Below are positions 1 to 14,727 of a stretch of 64,000 bases of DNA, in pieces (position 1 is the first letter of the stretch; each line of letters starts with the position of its first letter). The notes beneath the pieces are model-generated. The model saw nothing but the letters and a program-made list of their open reading frames with translations, was not told the DNA's origin and ran no database searches. Source of the stretch: Hymenolepis diminuta. Taxonomy: Eukaryota > Platyhelminthes > Cestoda > Cyclophyllidea > Hymenolepididae. The position numbers were made by a program, and so were the translations under genes. The stretch spans positions 2,719,394-2,783,393 of the forward strand of contig CAADRB010000012.1 in NCBI GenBank assembly GCA_900708905.1, written 5' to 3'.

Positions 1-3000
1 ACATCCATTGGTCTATACCGAATACACTCTGATCCTCTTCAAAAGCCCGTTTGTAAAAGATGCATATATTTTTTGAGATGAGAGGGAGAGAAATAATCCT
101 CCAGAATCCCATGCACTAAATCTCCCTATTCAAACTATTTTCTCTCTGTCGTGGGTCTGCACCCGCTTGCTTGAGTAGTCTTATGTATATTAACTTTATT
201 AGTATACGAATATATACCATGATAATAATTTTGAATTGAGCATTTAAATTAAGGTCAAATCTTTGATCCCACGATTCTACATGACCTGAACTTTTCCTCT
301 GACTATTAGAAAGATCTAGGCCTTGAATAGATTATTTATTCATTTTGTGACATATATATTTTTGATCTATGACTGCAATTCAAGCATGCCTTAATTTCAC
401 TGGTACGAAGCTTTAAAGGAGGCAGTAATGTCATCTGACTTTTGGCAGTTTTTGTTTTTCTAAGAAAAGGACTACAAATAGTATATAAAGTACAATTATA
501 GTAAAAACATTAAAATTTTTCAGACAATTTATATCAAACTCTTGACAACAAATGGCTAGATTGATTGTAGTAATGAATGTTTTAATGTAGGCGAATGGTC
601 AGCAAACTACTAAATTGAAGATAAAAAGGAATTGATCTTAGCTGTACTTAATATTCAGAAAAATAGAGAGTTCATTAGTCGGATGATGAAACTATTATGT
701 ACTACCGGTACTTCTTACTAAAATAATTAATTAACTCTTTCTTATCTTTAAAAAAGGTTACATTATAAAGTTTATTTTGAGGCAAACATGGTGGTCTTAG
801 CAACTGTAACAGCGATTTAACTATGAACTGTCATTTGTCAATAATTTCTTCAATGAGTCATTCCAAACAATTTAAGAGTAAATAATTTAAATTAACATAT
901 CAAACTCACAGGAAAAAATATTTATAATTTTGATGCTTGTATTCTATTATTCTGATTTACCGAGATTTCCCGTTTTTAACTACTTATGAATAGAACATTT
1001 TGAGATACGTAGTTAAGTTTACATTTCCAAATGTCACAATCTTTCTGGAGATTAGTAGAGAAGAAAATAAATAAATATTCCAAAAATAGTAACTTTTTGG
1101 AATTATCTGACGACTGAAAAAATGATGAGACTGATAAAAATGTTGACAAAATACAGATGTTGGGAGATTGGGAATTATAGTCTATGCCTCGTCAAATGTA
1201 CAAGGTAGGGCAGCTACACTTTATCATAGATAAGGAACATGTGCAAAGCTTTGTCTAACCACGATTCTTGTGACCACAAATAATGAAACTCCCTGACTAT
1301 GGCATGGGATCGTTTATTTAATCCTAGATTGGAGACAGCAGAAGAATGTTTCGAAATGAGGACAGCTGTCTCGCTCGCTTCTATATCCAAGCCTTGTTCA
1401 TTCTCTTGTTAAACAGCATTCATCAGGGTGATTATCTTGTTGTGATTACAATCGGTCCGAAAGTACCACATTTTCCTATAATAAATCAGAATAAATTTCC
1501 CATTTTTATTTAAATTTTGACATTCGAATTTTATATCTTCAATAATACGGGGTTTTCTTCGATGCATCAGCATACCGCCCTATTTCTAAGAATTTTTTGA
1601 ACTGTTTAAAATAATTCTAAAATTTCATTGCATGAATAAATTTTCCACTGCATCTTATATTTTGTAGATCGGCTGAAAGAAAAGTGTTTGCTATTCAGAG
1701 TATCCATTAAATAATTTCTGATATTCTAATAATAAAAATAAGAATGAAATATGCCTTATGGTTTTATTCGAAATTAGGATTTTTAAAATGCTCCGCTTTC
1801 CAGTATAGGAAGTCTTGCATTCAGTTTTGTATAACGGTTGCATCTATCTGAAAATACACACTTGTAATAATCTAATTATCAATTCCAAAATCGAACAACT
1901 GGATACCGAGGATCGAAGTAGGTCAACAACTTATCACGATTTTCAGCGTTTAAACGCCAATTGAATTTTTATAGAACTGCTCGACGTGTTTAATGAATAG
2001 GATATGTGAGTTTCACCAAGAACAGTACTATAACTAGACAATATAGCATTTTAGCTTACGAAATTGGAGTTTTAAATTCCTCAGTTTGGTGAATTTTAAA
2101 CAGGAAGTCCTGGAAAGAAACGACTTAGTTAAAAACGACCTTTATAAAAAGTTCTTGGTTTGATCTTTCCCCATCTTCCAGAGAGCGATTTAAAAAAGTG
2201 ATTATTTCCTTCCGTTTAGCACGGCACAATTTTTTACGTTAATTTAAACGAAATACACTTCTAGTGACCAATATGTAAACTTTTAGAAATTGGGAAGGTT
2301 TTATGCAGATAAATAATTATATTAAAATAAAAGTGAAATTCCATCATACTATTCATTAGGAAGCAAATATACGCTCTATTTTTTATTAAAATGAGCGATT
2401 TTTATTAGCTTCATTAAATTTTTCATTCGCTTTTTAATACATTTCCAGTATTTTCAGATTTCAAATAGCTGTGTTTATTAAATGCCAGTTTTGTTTGCCG
2501 TACAGTTCCTTTTTTTCAAAATTTCATATTTTAATAATTTCAATAATTTAACACTTTAAATACTTGCACTTTATTTTTTATTAAATGTTGCGCTGTAAAT
2601 ACCGTTTATGGGGCACTTCGTTGACCTATTCGGAATGTTAGTTCATTCTTTAACTGTAAATTGCAACTTGATCGTAAAGCACTTGGAAACATAATTTCCG
2701 AATTACTTTCGCATTTTTCTTCTTAATTTTAAGTTTATTTACTATAAAGAAGGACGGCAGTAATTGTCCGTGTGTTTTCACAAATTTATTATACACTAAA
2801 CAAGTCAAACAAGCATTAACATTACTTCAGTGTCCTGATTTAGAGTCCAACAAGAGGAAAAAATTTTTAATTTGATTTATTATATTTTTATAAGTCGCCT
2901 CAGCTTAGAGAATAAATACAGATATTTTTATATTATTATAGACGTTTGAGATCCCACCAGGCTTTAAATCTGTTAACATAAAGAGTTGGCTAAGGCAACA

Positions 3001-6000
3001 ACATGTGGATACGGTATTTCGAGGCTAAAAACCCGAACATTGGATATGAATTCCTACGCAAAATCTATTTCTTGAACTATCAAACGTCAAAAGAAGGTAA
3101 TATATATGCGGACTGTCAGTATTATCGGTCACTTAACAAATGAAAGTGGAATGAGAAGGCTCTGGCGTGTCAATCATCTTAGATCTAAAGGCAATCTGCC
3201 AACTCGTAAATTCCCTCCTTAAGTAAACGGTTGCACAATATTTAATGATGTCATTCGAATTTTTCGTTTAAAGGTAAATATAAAAATTTACATTTATTAT
3301 TCTATTTTAAATTGAAAAAGCAGTTGATCTGATGCTTTTGTAACTCAAAAGAAGTAGGGTTCTTCTGACGACTTTTAATACCCATAATCCCACTTAAAAC
3401 TGAGCCATCTTGTCTTCCTTTATTTTTGAATGCCTTTAATGATAAGGAGTTGTAAAATGTTTTTGTTTCGTCATTTAAAATTAATACATAAGTTAATATT
3501 TGATTAGGTATTAATTTTTTTTTACAGTTTAGTACATTTTCCATCTTAAAGTTCTATCAAATATGGATCAATAGCGCTTCTTATATTGGGAATTGAGGAT
3601 GGGATCTTGATGAATCACAAAATCAGTTCAAAACCCACATCATTTCAATTTACCATTTGTAGCATTTACAAAGCCATCACTTTTTAACTAAACCTAAAAA
3701 ATGTCGGTGAAAGTTCCCACTTTCCATAGAAATAAACAAATATGCAATTTTAAGTTAATTTAACTGACCATTTAAGTAGTATGTAGCTAGATGTGATATG
3801 TTTTGTTTTAAAAATAGTGAAACCTTGTGTTAAATGGGACTCTTATGATTGTCACTGTATTTCGTGATTGTTTAAAACTATTTTGTGATATTATACATAA
3901 TTTAGTAATAAAAACTTTTTTGAAATTGATAACTTTGAATTGTTTAAATACACCGCTGATAGCAACAATCTAATTTAATTACTAACTTGAGTAATTAAAG
4001 CTTAATTTCACATGTTAAATAATTCTTATTAATTCTTTTGTAAACTGAATAACCACTAGCATATTATCTGATATAATCTGTCAGATTTCTTTAAAAAACG
4101 ATCTTGTTGAAATTAAAGTGTTTTCATAAAATATCGGTTTCTTTTAAACAGTTATCTTGTTTTCCTTTACTTGAAGCAATATTAAAAGCGGCGTTTTTTG
4201 AGGTAACCGATGGATCATCGAAGTCAACGCCTTCCGCCTCTCAACAAAACTGGAATTTATAAAATGAAATAATAATAAAAATACAAAAGAAATTATAACA
4301 AAATTAAGAAATTGGAAAGTGATAAATTTGAGACATGTTGGGTGTTGTCCATCTGTAAAAGTTACAAAAAACAATGCTAGAAACATGAAAAAAGGAGTGG
4401 ACGATAGCTAGACTTTTTGGTAGTTACAATTTCAATGATAGTAAATTCTAATATAAGTAGAGATAATTAAATTTTACGGGTATGTAATAGAATGTTATCT
4501 TGTAGAAATAAAGTTTTGATTAAGCTGTCTACATCATTACTATCACTAAAAATTGTGATATGCAAATGTTAAAAAAATTATTTGCTATTCATATTAATGG
4601 ATTCAATTTAAAAATTGTTTTCTCCCGCAATTTAAGAACTGCAGTTTTCCATTTTGTTATCTGGTTTTCTGATCACTGGATAGAAAAAAACGTGGGTTGA
4701 AGTATTAAATTTGGTATGTAAAAGGATACTTTTTCGTAATTTTTATTAGCATACTATTGATTGTGAATGTGATTTTCTAAAACAGGAAATAGTGAGGGCT
4801 TTCATCTTAGTGATTTCCACATTATTGAAAATAAATCAACTGGGAGAATTTTTCAACCATAAAGTCATAAAAAGAAAGAATATTTCATGTGATAAATGGT
4901 TCAAATGCAGTATCGTGAGGATTTATGCTCTTATTGATCGTCGACACAGTGGTTCAAAATTATAAGGTTCTCGTTTTGACAAGTATTCTGACCTTGCCAC
5001 TAAAGTCTCTACTATTCCTAGTGAAATATGTTTATAACGGTACAATTATAACCCTTTTTAAAATATCAAGATTTATTCTCTCTGAGTCATATGGTGTGAT
5101 TCCATTGCATATTACATGCTACAATTATGAAATAAAATTTGTTTGTTTATTTGTAAGCTAGTAAACGTTGCTCTATTCGAAAAATGGATGCTTAACCACA
5201 CAAATAAAATTTGAGAAGATTTGGGATTCACATTCTTTTATTTTTAACTACTCTCCTCGGATAAATATTTGTCATTGCTTCTCAAAGAGTTCCTTGAAGA
5301 GACCTGCACAAGATGTAATGTTTGTGTTGAGAATAACATTCTGACTCGTAGAATTTTAACCAACCTTTTGAGTGATGAAATATAGTTAAATGAGGCTCAC
5401 CTAAACAAGTACACATAATTACTGAATTGTTAAATAAAAAGCAGGTAAAATGATTGCGTATTCGAATGTAAATTTTCGAAAAATAAAATGTTAATATCAT
5501 GCTTATATTAGCTATAAAGACCTAATTTGGCGTGGATCACCTTAAATTTTGCACTCTCTGTTTGTTTTAGCTAGCACCTGGCAGAATTCCGGGTCGTGAC
5601 AATTTTCGATTCCACTTGATAAGTCTAGTTACATTCACTAAGATGGAGTAGTTTCTCTATTTATTAAATTCGACTTATGGTACTATTGCCTTTTTTATAT
5701 ATTATATCTAACTAAAAATTTGAAATATTTGATAAATTTCATTTTTTTAATTTAAATCTGATTAATTCGCAACTTGTTTGAAATTTTTTGTGAAATGAAG
5801 CAAAACATTAATTTATTAATGTGTTTTCAAGTATTAAGCACTTCAAAGAGTACTTTTTATGCTCTATTTGCACTCGTGTGGTAAATATCAGTTCAATTAA
5901 ATGAGTCATGGGAATGTTTTGTTTTCCCTATCAGAATGATGACTTTACCATTAATGGCATTATAAAGAAGCAATTCAATAATTTCTTGCAATTTTTCACC

Positions 6001-9000
6001 GCCATGTTTAGTGGGTACATAACTGACCATTCTACTAATGTTTTATTGTAAGCGTTTTCAGTTAAATTGGGGTCTTAGCATTTTTATGCAAGTTAGTATT
6101 TAATTGTGAATTTTAAAAGCGTTCTTTATGTACTTTTTACATGATGAAAAAATTCGATCTGTCCAATGAATTTTTTTCTTGAAAACACAGAAATTGAATT
6201 ATCAAGCCCAACCTTGTAATCAAATACACTTATTTCAATTTACAATTCAATCATTGGTGTGTGAACAATATTGATAAAATTAAAGTTGTTCATACCGACT
6301 GGTGAACACTTTATCAATGATGTTTCAATTTTAAGGTTATTACAGATTAGTCGGTTGTTACTCAGGGAATACCATGGTCGCTAACCTTATTAACCCAGTA
6401 ATTAAACTGATGTCTTATATATGGACACATATTCTCTATTATTTGAGAATTTGAAATTACTATGAGTTTGTTATATCTGAATGATAATGCATTATTGATA
6501 TTTAGAGAGTTCAAAAAATGAAGGGGAAAATTAAAAATAAGAGAAAACTCGGTTAGCCATGTTTTATTTAAATCCGGATTCATCAAATGGGCTGATTTTG
6601 CATGAAGGGTTAATTTGATTGCTGCAGGACTTGTAATTTCCAAGTCCAAACTTCAGTTTCTGGTATCTCAGTCTTTATTTAAATGTTCGACGATTATTAT
6701 TGGTTGATCGGAAGGAGAGTTGTTTAGTTCCTAATTCAGTGCTTCTATCTCCTTCTATGAGTGAAAAGCATCCGTTGGATATCAGCTAAGGTATTTTAAT
6801 AAAGGTATCTATTTAATGAACTCACTTTAAGTAAAATTCAACAGGATGTAGAAATTATTTCAAGGGTTATTAATAAGTAGACTTTTTTTGTAAAATTTTA
6901 TCTTTAAATATCACTAAGGACTGGAGAGAATTCTAAATATACGTTAGCATTCGTGTTCTTACAAATATATTTCTCTTTCGTTTGCCTATGGCATCAATGG
7001 AATATTTGTGTATGCGGATGTCTTAAGGGTAACTTAGAATTGTATTTAGACTTTATTATTGAGTTCACGGATTAAAGTATCGCCGAGTTCATTACTATTA
7101 AAAAATCGTTGGTCATTTGAAAGTAGGTAGAAATGATTAGAAGTCGTTCAAATCCCCCGTATGTATATCATATATTTTAATGCAAAGGTAGCCCAATAAA
7201 TCCATAGTTTGAATAATACAAAACAGTTCTTGTTTTACCGTGAGTAATATTTGTAAATTGTGCATTTATCCTTATGGTAAAAGTAAGACCATTGCGTATG
7301 ACAAGAAGAGGAAGATTGCAATGCGTTAATGATATGATAAGTACGAGGATATAGTTTTTCAATCACCATCTAGGCTATTTTCCCTTCAACTTTCATTATT
7401 CCTTTTAAACCAGTAATAACCTTTTCAGCTAGTCATTCTCATTTATAACTTACTCTATAAAATTATCGTCATATTGTCGGAATATTCGACTCACCATAGA
7501 GGACCTACAACATGGACAATTTTAGAGAGTCTGTAGATAAAAATGTCATCGGATTTCCATTTTTTATTCTCGAAGTTATGTGAGATGCAATATGCAACTT
7601 TGCTATTCGAAGGTTAAACAGTAAAAGAAAAAGATCACACAAGATTGAGAATTTAAGTCTTAAAATTTTAATTCTCCTTTACTTCAGCCATAAAATTAGT
7701 TATAATGTTAATATTTCAAATTTCAAATATACATCAGATGCTACGAGGTCATCCGAACTTGTTCCCTCCCCTCTTTTTGAGAATTGACGACAATCTATGG
7801 GGATATCTTGCCACAAGGATAGCTTCGATATCGAGTTTTCATGTTTATTTATTCAGATGGTCCGATGTTAATACCATAATCCATCTGACCCCACTTAATG
7901 GGAATTTCATCCCCTGAATGACTCAGCGCGAATGTTGTAAATGTAAACAACCGAGATCCGGTCAGTTAAATCTTTAATTTAGGTCACGACGTTTCATCAT
8001 GTCTTAACGACCATACCTGCTCATGTTATTTACAGATATTCTTACAATAAGGTGGTATTACTTTTATGTGCTTGGACTCACTAAGCGCAGTGAAAAAGAT
8101 CGTTCAGACCAGACATGGTAGTCAACTAACTTTATACACCTCAATTAACTATCAAAGACATTAGATAATTAGTTTCCATATCTGAAAATATGATGTAATA
8201 ACATGATGTTGATGTGAATAATAATGAAAAAGAAACAAGAAGACCAATTAATAAAGTTTTCAACCTTTAATCGGAAAGTTAATGGTTTTGTGAACGAATC
8301 AGCGGCTATCTGAAATTCAACGTGTCAATCAATAACAATTAAATTTTTGTTAAAATAGGAAAAGAAATCATGGAAAGGGGATAGAAATTTTCATTTATTA
8401 GCTCAAAAATTGATTACTTTATAACCCACGCCGAAGTACAATAAAAACTTCTACCGTGGGAAGCATTTGAAATCGGTAACTTTAAGTAATACGATATAAG
8501 ATGAAAAAGAGGGATTTAAGGATTTGTTGTAAATAAAACCAGGATATGCGCAGAGTTGTACTTTTTTGATTTCATATTCAGGTTGAACTTCATGGACAAT
8601 TTACTGCTTCACGTTCAAAAATTTAAATTTCTTGATTCGCCATCCGCATTGCTGAGCGAATTTTTTTTTATTATATTCAGTGTTGATTGACAGGTTGAGG
8701 ATCGGTCTTATCACTTCAAATCATTATTTTCTTCCAGAGGTCGAGAAAGCATTAGAACCTCCATGATTTAAACATAACACTGTTCGCATGAGCTGTGATT
8801 GGTACTCTATTTTACTTGAAATCTTCTTTAATAAAGATATTTAAGAGTTTTGAATTGACTATGAAGATCATTAATTTTATAACGCATCAAATGCCATTTT
8901 TTCACGAACGAAAGGTTGCATTCGTGTGTACTTTGGCGATCATCAACTTCACAAACCACATTTAATTCGTTTATAGCAGAATAGACTTAAGTGATTTTGT

Positions 9001-9879
9001 GGAGACGCTAGTCTCCTTTTATATAACTATAGTGCGCTTAAGTAGAGGTAGGTATTTATATGTGTCTGTATGATTACAATAAAATTTTTTACTATTAATT
9101 TACATGGCAATACAAAAATTACAACTTGGATAGTATCTGAACATACGAAATAACAAAATTATCCGGTAACGGTAGAAGAAAAGGGGCAGAAAAGGAAGTC
9201 AAAATGTCAAAAGTCCTAATATATTTAAACTATGGAATAATAGTGTCGCACATCTTTTTGAAATGGATATGGTTCATGTTACAATGTCCAGAAGTTCTAA
9301 AGCTCATTTTTCATTATTTAATCCCTGAATTTCTCAGTAAGTCAACGTCTGCGATATTCAGGTTTTATTGAGTGGCTAATTGAACTATTTAAATCCACTT
9401 ACAGATATGTGTAGGTAAAAACAGCTCAAAAATATGTGAAAGTACCCGATTTCTTTCAAGGTTAACTCTATTAATAGGCGTTATTCATTGGTGCTTTTTC
9501 AGTTTTCATTTTAGTATTTACTTTTCGGCTTTGCGTATTTGATCTCATATCCGCATACATAATGAAATTTTTTGAGGTCAAAATAAGCCCTTAAACATTA
9601 ACATTTCATTATAATTCAACTTCTTATAACGTGATTTCAAGTTTTCCGATTAATTTACCTTTATCAATGATTCAATAGCACATTACATTCCTTTCTGTAA
9701 TAGCATTACTAAAGAGGCTTTTCAAAAATGCTTTTCATGTCACCCCTGCTTTTTGACCCGTTACGTCCCATAACTCATATGATTTCAAAGTATATCCATC
9801 AGGCAAATATTTCAGGCGATTAATTGCTCTATGTATATAGATAATTGCGCAGTGAGCCATGTTGATATTTGTTATATAT
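1..9879. other. Gene-free AT-rich region upstream of FOXP
   Basis: No supported gene was found on either strand. All open frames here are short (under about 100 codons), have low-complexity Leu/Ile/Phe/Asn/Lys composition, and show neither recognisable domains nor convincing GT/AG boundaries joining them into longer frames. One dispersed repeat copy lies near 8.6 kb and is listed separately. A long non-coding flank next to a developmental transcription factor often carries distal regulatory elements, but that is inference from position. Distant exons of a gene starting outside the window cannot be excluded. Confidence 0.5.
8604..8698 (+). repeat. Dispersed repeat, copy 1 (pairs with 53843-53937)
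   Basis: About 95 bp align by eye with 53843-53937 in the same orientation. Shared blocks include TTGATTCG, GCGAATT and an ending of the form TTGAC-GGTTGA. I estimate roughly three quarters identity with small indels. No coding frame or terminal repeat was recognised, so this is most simply an old fragment of an unidentified interspersed repeat. Confidence 0.55.
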
Positions 9880-10170
9880 TGTGTACCTCTCTACGCGGGT
9901 GTTTGAGCGTGACACCAAAAGGTGTCAAGTATTTTATGAAGCCACTCGGCGGCGGGTGGTATCTTTCCCTCACTTATTCTTTGCTTTCTCGACTGTTCTT
10001 CCACTCTCTCCATTGACAAATAAAGATAAGTCCATCGTTATGACCATACGCATGACTGGGCGAGTGGGATAGCAACTACTACGACGTAATGCTACCCATA
10101 AAAGAGCATACGGTTGTTGACGACATTTTGTGATTTAGTCATAAAAGATCGCGCGTGGTCTTATCGTGCA
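9880..10170. promoter_or_regulatory. CpG-richer island with a TGACACC-AAAA-GGTGTCA palindrome
   Basis: This stretch is visibly richer in G, C and CpG (ACGCGG, GGCGGCGGG, GACGACG, TCGCGCGTGG) than the AT-rich surroundings. It contains a perfect 7-bp inverted repeat, TGACACC (9910-9916) and GGTGTCA (9921-9927), separated by AAAA. GGTGT is a T-box half-site core and TGACA is a TALE-homeodomain core, so the palindrome could bind a dimer. Open frames of 61-67 codons cross the island in two frames but look like chance. The position about 4.6 kb upstream of FOXP suggests a distal regulatory element; this is inference. Confidence 0.3.
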
Positions 10171-13100
10171 GGTGGAAAATTACTTTGATTGCCCAAGGAG
10201 AGAGAAACCGGTCATTTGAGCTATTGGAAAGCAGAAATATTCCCAAATGTAACAAGGAACAAATAAATATTTAAGAAACTCTGCTCACTAAATAATAAAG
10301 AATCCTCCTGAAACAGTAACCAAACAAAAATTCATAGTCTTAAGATCAAATTTTACCACCGTTACAAATTTTGATTCAAGTAATATTTTTATGGGAAATA
10401 TTAATAACATACTTTAGTCGTTTAGAACATCTAAGTCCTGAGAATTATAGGGTAATTCAATAAGATATGAGATCCAAGCAGTAGAGCGGAACATCAAAAT
10501 TATCTTATTTTAAATTCCAAATGTATAAGATAGTTTACCTTTTGCTTACTAAACACAGTTTGTTGTACCGCACTCTCGTGTACCGATTTTCGATTTCAAA
10601 ATTTGACCCTGATCTGTTGGTAGTCACGTTCGGAGCTTACTGACCTGCTTGTTTGGCCATATCGACTCCATAAATTTGTCTCTTTCATTGTAATAATACA
10701 AATTAGTTAAGTATATCAAAATTTGGATGTAGAATAACCTGGATGAGTTTCAGGATTTGAAATCAACAATCAAAATATTGTTGAACTATTACAGAATAGG
10801 ACGATTTCCTTTCATGCCATTTAAGTAGTGGCTAGTTTTCTCTCCTTGGGTTTTTGTTAGGGTTAGATTCACGGACTGGATAAGAAAGTGCATATTATAC
10901 AGTTTTACATTTGTCGGAGTGATTTGTAGAGATTTCGAAAACTTGAATTCGGCTTTATAGCCGTGATAAGTTTCCTCGTTCATAAGATGTTACTTCGAAA
11001 TGTTAGATGGAATTGGGTTAAGTTAGAGCTAAGTCGGAAGGTCATTGAAAGTTTTATTCCAATCGCCTAATTTTTAAACCTTGGTCGATTCCAGGTGTGC
11101 ACTTTCTTCAACTGTCAAATGAATTTGAATTGGTTGATGCGGTTAAGAAATTGCAAATGAATGCAAGCCATTATTATTGAAATGGACATCTAATAAAATT
11201 CTCACTCAGTTACTTATTGAGCTGATCTCCAATGGTATAGAATGCAACTGAAATCCGCACATTTTACTTTCTCCTCTCTTCAGTGAATGTCTTACCAAAA
11301 GCTTTACTTTGTTCTGTTCAGTTCAGATCTAACTCTTTTTGATCAGGTGGACTAAACAAAATGGCATTTGAACGCTAGATAGGAAAATATAAATTTAAAT
11401 GAGTGAATTCCGATTAATTTTTTTGCACTGAAGTGAGATAAACTGAAAATTAATGGAGATATTAGCTAACGCGATGTGAATCGAAGAATGTCATCAGAAT
11501 TGTGGACTATGACCCACCATAAGCAGGCATGTACACATATAAACACATGTATTTTAATATCACAAACAATCTTCGGACAGATATAGTAAATCTCCAACGC
11601 TGACCTTAGTAGCAATACCGCCTACCAGTGTCCGACAGTGTTTCAGTTAACGTTCTGTAAACAGGGTCTTTCTAAGGGAAAGTTTCGGGAAAATTATTTT
11701 GCAAATGATCTTTTTGAAAGGCCATGACCTTATTGACTAAAATTAAAGCCTTTGATGAGAGTCCGGCAAAACAAAGCTAATAGCTGCAGTGTTTATTTGG
11801 TCTAGGACTAATCAATTCCCACAGATTACCTCCAAGTTGCTTTTCAACAATATCAAGATGCGGGCGCACATTGCTCCTGACAGCTTGACAGTTATTTGGG
11901 ACTAAACTGCTATCAGTCTGGCAGTGTTTTGATCTCTGGACTTCAATACCTTGAAGACAACCTGTGTTGCTATTATTGTCTTTGTTTGGTTAGCCTAGTG
12001 ATAACTAGTGGGCGGATATATCATTAGCGGCAGAAGTAAGACTTCCTAGCAGTACTACAGCATATAAGGGTCATACTTTACAAAAGTGGGTAACTGAGCA
12101 AGTGGAAAATTTATTTTAACTAAAGTCTCCTGAATAGCCCTTGATTAAACCATCTTTGTGAGAGAGAACCTTGAAAGGTTTTCAATTATAGTCTGAAAAT
12201 GCATTTAACATATATGGATGAGTGACGCATTACCTTGCTCAATAAGCACCATATATGAGACTTGAAGTATCCAGAAAATAACATCTTATTTTCACTGCAT
12301 AATAATGCCCTTAAGCCTAAAATTCTTGAAGTGATTGACCATTCATCAAAAATTCATTTTATGGAAATTGAATAATGAAAAGAAGGTATTGAGAATATTT
12401 ATCTACACCCACCCAAAATGGTAAACTTGTTACATAATTAAAAATTTGATCTGACAAAAATTGAGAAAAGTGCTCTGATCTGAAAACCATATTTCCCTTA
12501 TCCAGTGTGTATACATGGTGCTGGCCAGCGGGTGTACTAACAGTAAATACTGACTGTCAAAAAAAGCAAAAAAGTTCGATATTTCGGGTGCAGACGACCT
12601 TCTTACACTTCGAAATCGGCGAGTCGAATTTCGTTTAAGAATAATATTCTGGCTAATTTGAATCTGCACATAAATAAGCAAGCTTGAGCACTTCTCAAGA
12701 TTTTCTTTTGGAATGCGGTTAATTCACCGAAGTATCCGATATTAACAATGATGTTAATCCACATTTTTTTCATTTGAATAAAAATGTATTCCAATGAACT
12801 TTGAAGATTTATGTGATATTAAAATGCTTTTCTTGCCAGTTTCCCTATTCTATTAGAGGAAAAAAATGTTCCGAAGTGGAACGACTAATCAATCGTTGGA
12901 ATCAACTGATCAATAAGCTCTGAACACCTCGGACACGAACTCGCCAAGAAAATTGAGTGTCAGTTCTAAAACCCAGGGATTAGAACATGTGGACATCAAG
13001 ATGCAATCAGAACTATTTTTTTTTCTTGACTTTATACTCTACTTCCACTCGAACAACTGCTCTTTCCGCATTATTAGACTATAGTAATATTCTTGGCGTT

Positions 13101-14400
13101 TAAGTGCCTTTTCCATGACCGAAAATTGCACGACTTTTTCATGGGAAATAGTAATATGAAGGAGTGAAGCCTTTGGGCATGAAATTAACGAAGGCGTTAT
13201 CTTAAAAATGTTGACGAACATGTTTAACTTCGGAGCAATAACATTAATAATAACTAGTCAAATTAATGAAAATCTTAGTATTTTTACTCCACTTCTTCAC
13301 CAACTCATATGAGAGCTTCCTCACCCGGGAAAGCATGCCATTCTGAAACTCCTCTGGTGTGTTCCTCAATGACACGCATAATGAAACAAAATTCCCAAAC
13401 GTTTTCCTTCCCATGCATACGTTTCTTAAATACACCAGTCATTTATAATTACACTCTTGTTTATATGTGTGTGAGTGCACATTATTTTTCGAAATTATAT
13501 TTTTGAACTGTGCGACTCGTGACTCCCACAGAATATGCCAATTAAACCCTCCGGTCCTCGTTTGGTAGGAATTTTGTAACTAACCGGCAGATTATTTACG
13601 AAAACAACTAGAATATTAACCGTTGTGGTATGATAGAACCAACACTCACTCAGTTCTTATTTTCATCAAAATTAATCGATGGAACCAGGGGCCTCCTACT
13701 ATTAACGGGACCGTCACACCTTATATGTTTCTCATATCATACTGTGTGACGTCAAACACTTCGATATGCTTTTCATACCGGTATGGGGAATGTACAGTAA
13801 TACAGCACCGTCTATTAGCCATTTATGAATACCTTAAAACACTGTGTTTTCGGATTAAACGTTGTAATCTCCCCTGTTCAAACATTTATTACTTAACTCA
13901 TTGTGAAACTATTATTGCCCATTCGTGATTAGTGATTTAAAGCTATGAAGCCACTACTGTAAGATGGACTTCCCAAATTGAATATAGGATTTTCATTACT
14001 GTACCGGTTAACCTGAAATGCAGCATCTGGAAGACCTCATTCCAAAGGACAGTAATCAGAAAATATGTCGCACGGTCAATTAAGTCAGCTCAGATCCTCG
14101 AAAATTTTCAATTTAATATCGAGTTAGACAAATGAAACTTACAAAAACTAGAAAGTTCAATTAATCGATATCCCGCACTCATATTAGAAAACGAGAATTT
14201 CCATGTCTAGAGGCACTTAAAGAGCATTGACAGTTTTTTATCTCGTGTTTATGCATCGGTAAAAGTACATTTGGTTGCTAGGGTACAGTCTCCATCTCTC
14301 TTTTACCAGGCTGAACAACAAAACGGTTAAAAACAATCAAGGGGAGACCTAATTTCGGTCAACCTGTGTTGGAATCCCAATTGCGCTACAACGGTTATCA
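10171..14400. other. Non-coding region between the island and the FOXP promoter
   Basis: AT-rich sequence with short overlapping frames on both strands, for example near 12.4-12.8 kb and 13.0-13.9 kb. None has domain-like composition, and overlapping frames on opposite strands cover the same bases, as expected by chance. No RNA gene or repeat was recognised. Confidence 0.45.
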
Positions 14401-14439
14401 GTTTGGCGTTGATCGTACACAACGCCGGTTGTGAGGTAC

Positions 14440-14560
14440 TAGCGGTGACGTCAGCTCGCATTCCTCTGCGATTGGTCCATTTACAGCGCTGCTATTGGCT
14501 GTAGCAAGGTCAGACAGCTATACACGCTCTTGCGTTTAAATGTACGCGCTCTCAAATAAT
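14440..14560 (+). promoter_or_regulatory. Probable FOXP core promoter with CRE and paired inverted CCAAT boxes
   Basis: A perfect cAMP-response palindrome TGACGTCA lies at 14446-14453. It is followed by two inverted CCAAT boxes (ATTGG) at 14471-14475 and 14494-14498, 23 bp apart. CRE plus NF-Y sites at this spacing is a common metazoan promoter arrangement. The segment sits about 230-290 bp upstream of the FOXP ATG and is locally CpG-richer than its flanks. The following 14.55-14.7 kb is CA-rich and reads as 5' untranslated leader. No convincing TATA box was seen. Confidence 0.55.
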
Positions 14561-14727
14561 AAACAAGCCTCGCAAACACCACTTATACGGCACAAGCTAA
14601 AAGAGACACACGCACATACGCACACGCAAAACACACCCCGAATTTCACACATTTATATATCACTCCTAAGGAGACCCTTCTCTCAATCATATTGCGTATT
14701 CCCGAACTTGGTATTTTTATCCACACA

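Noticed and set aside
9831..10072. Two overlapping plus-strand frames in the CpG-rich patch
   Set aside because: Short and overlapping in different frames with no domains. The longer frames are explained by local GC content lowering stop frequency.
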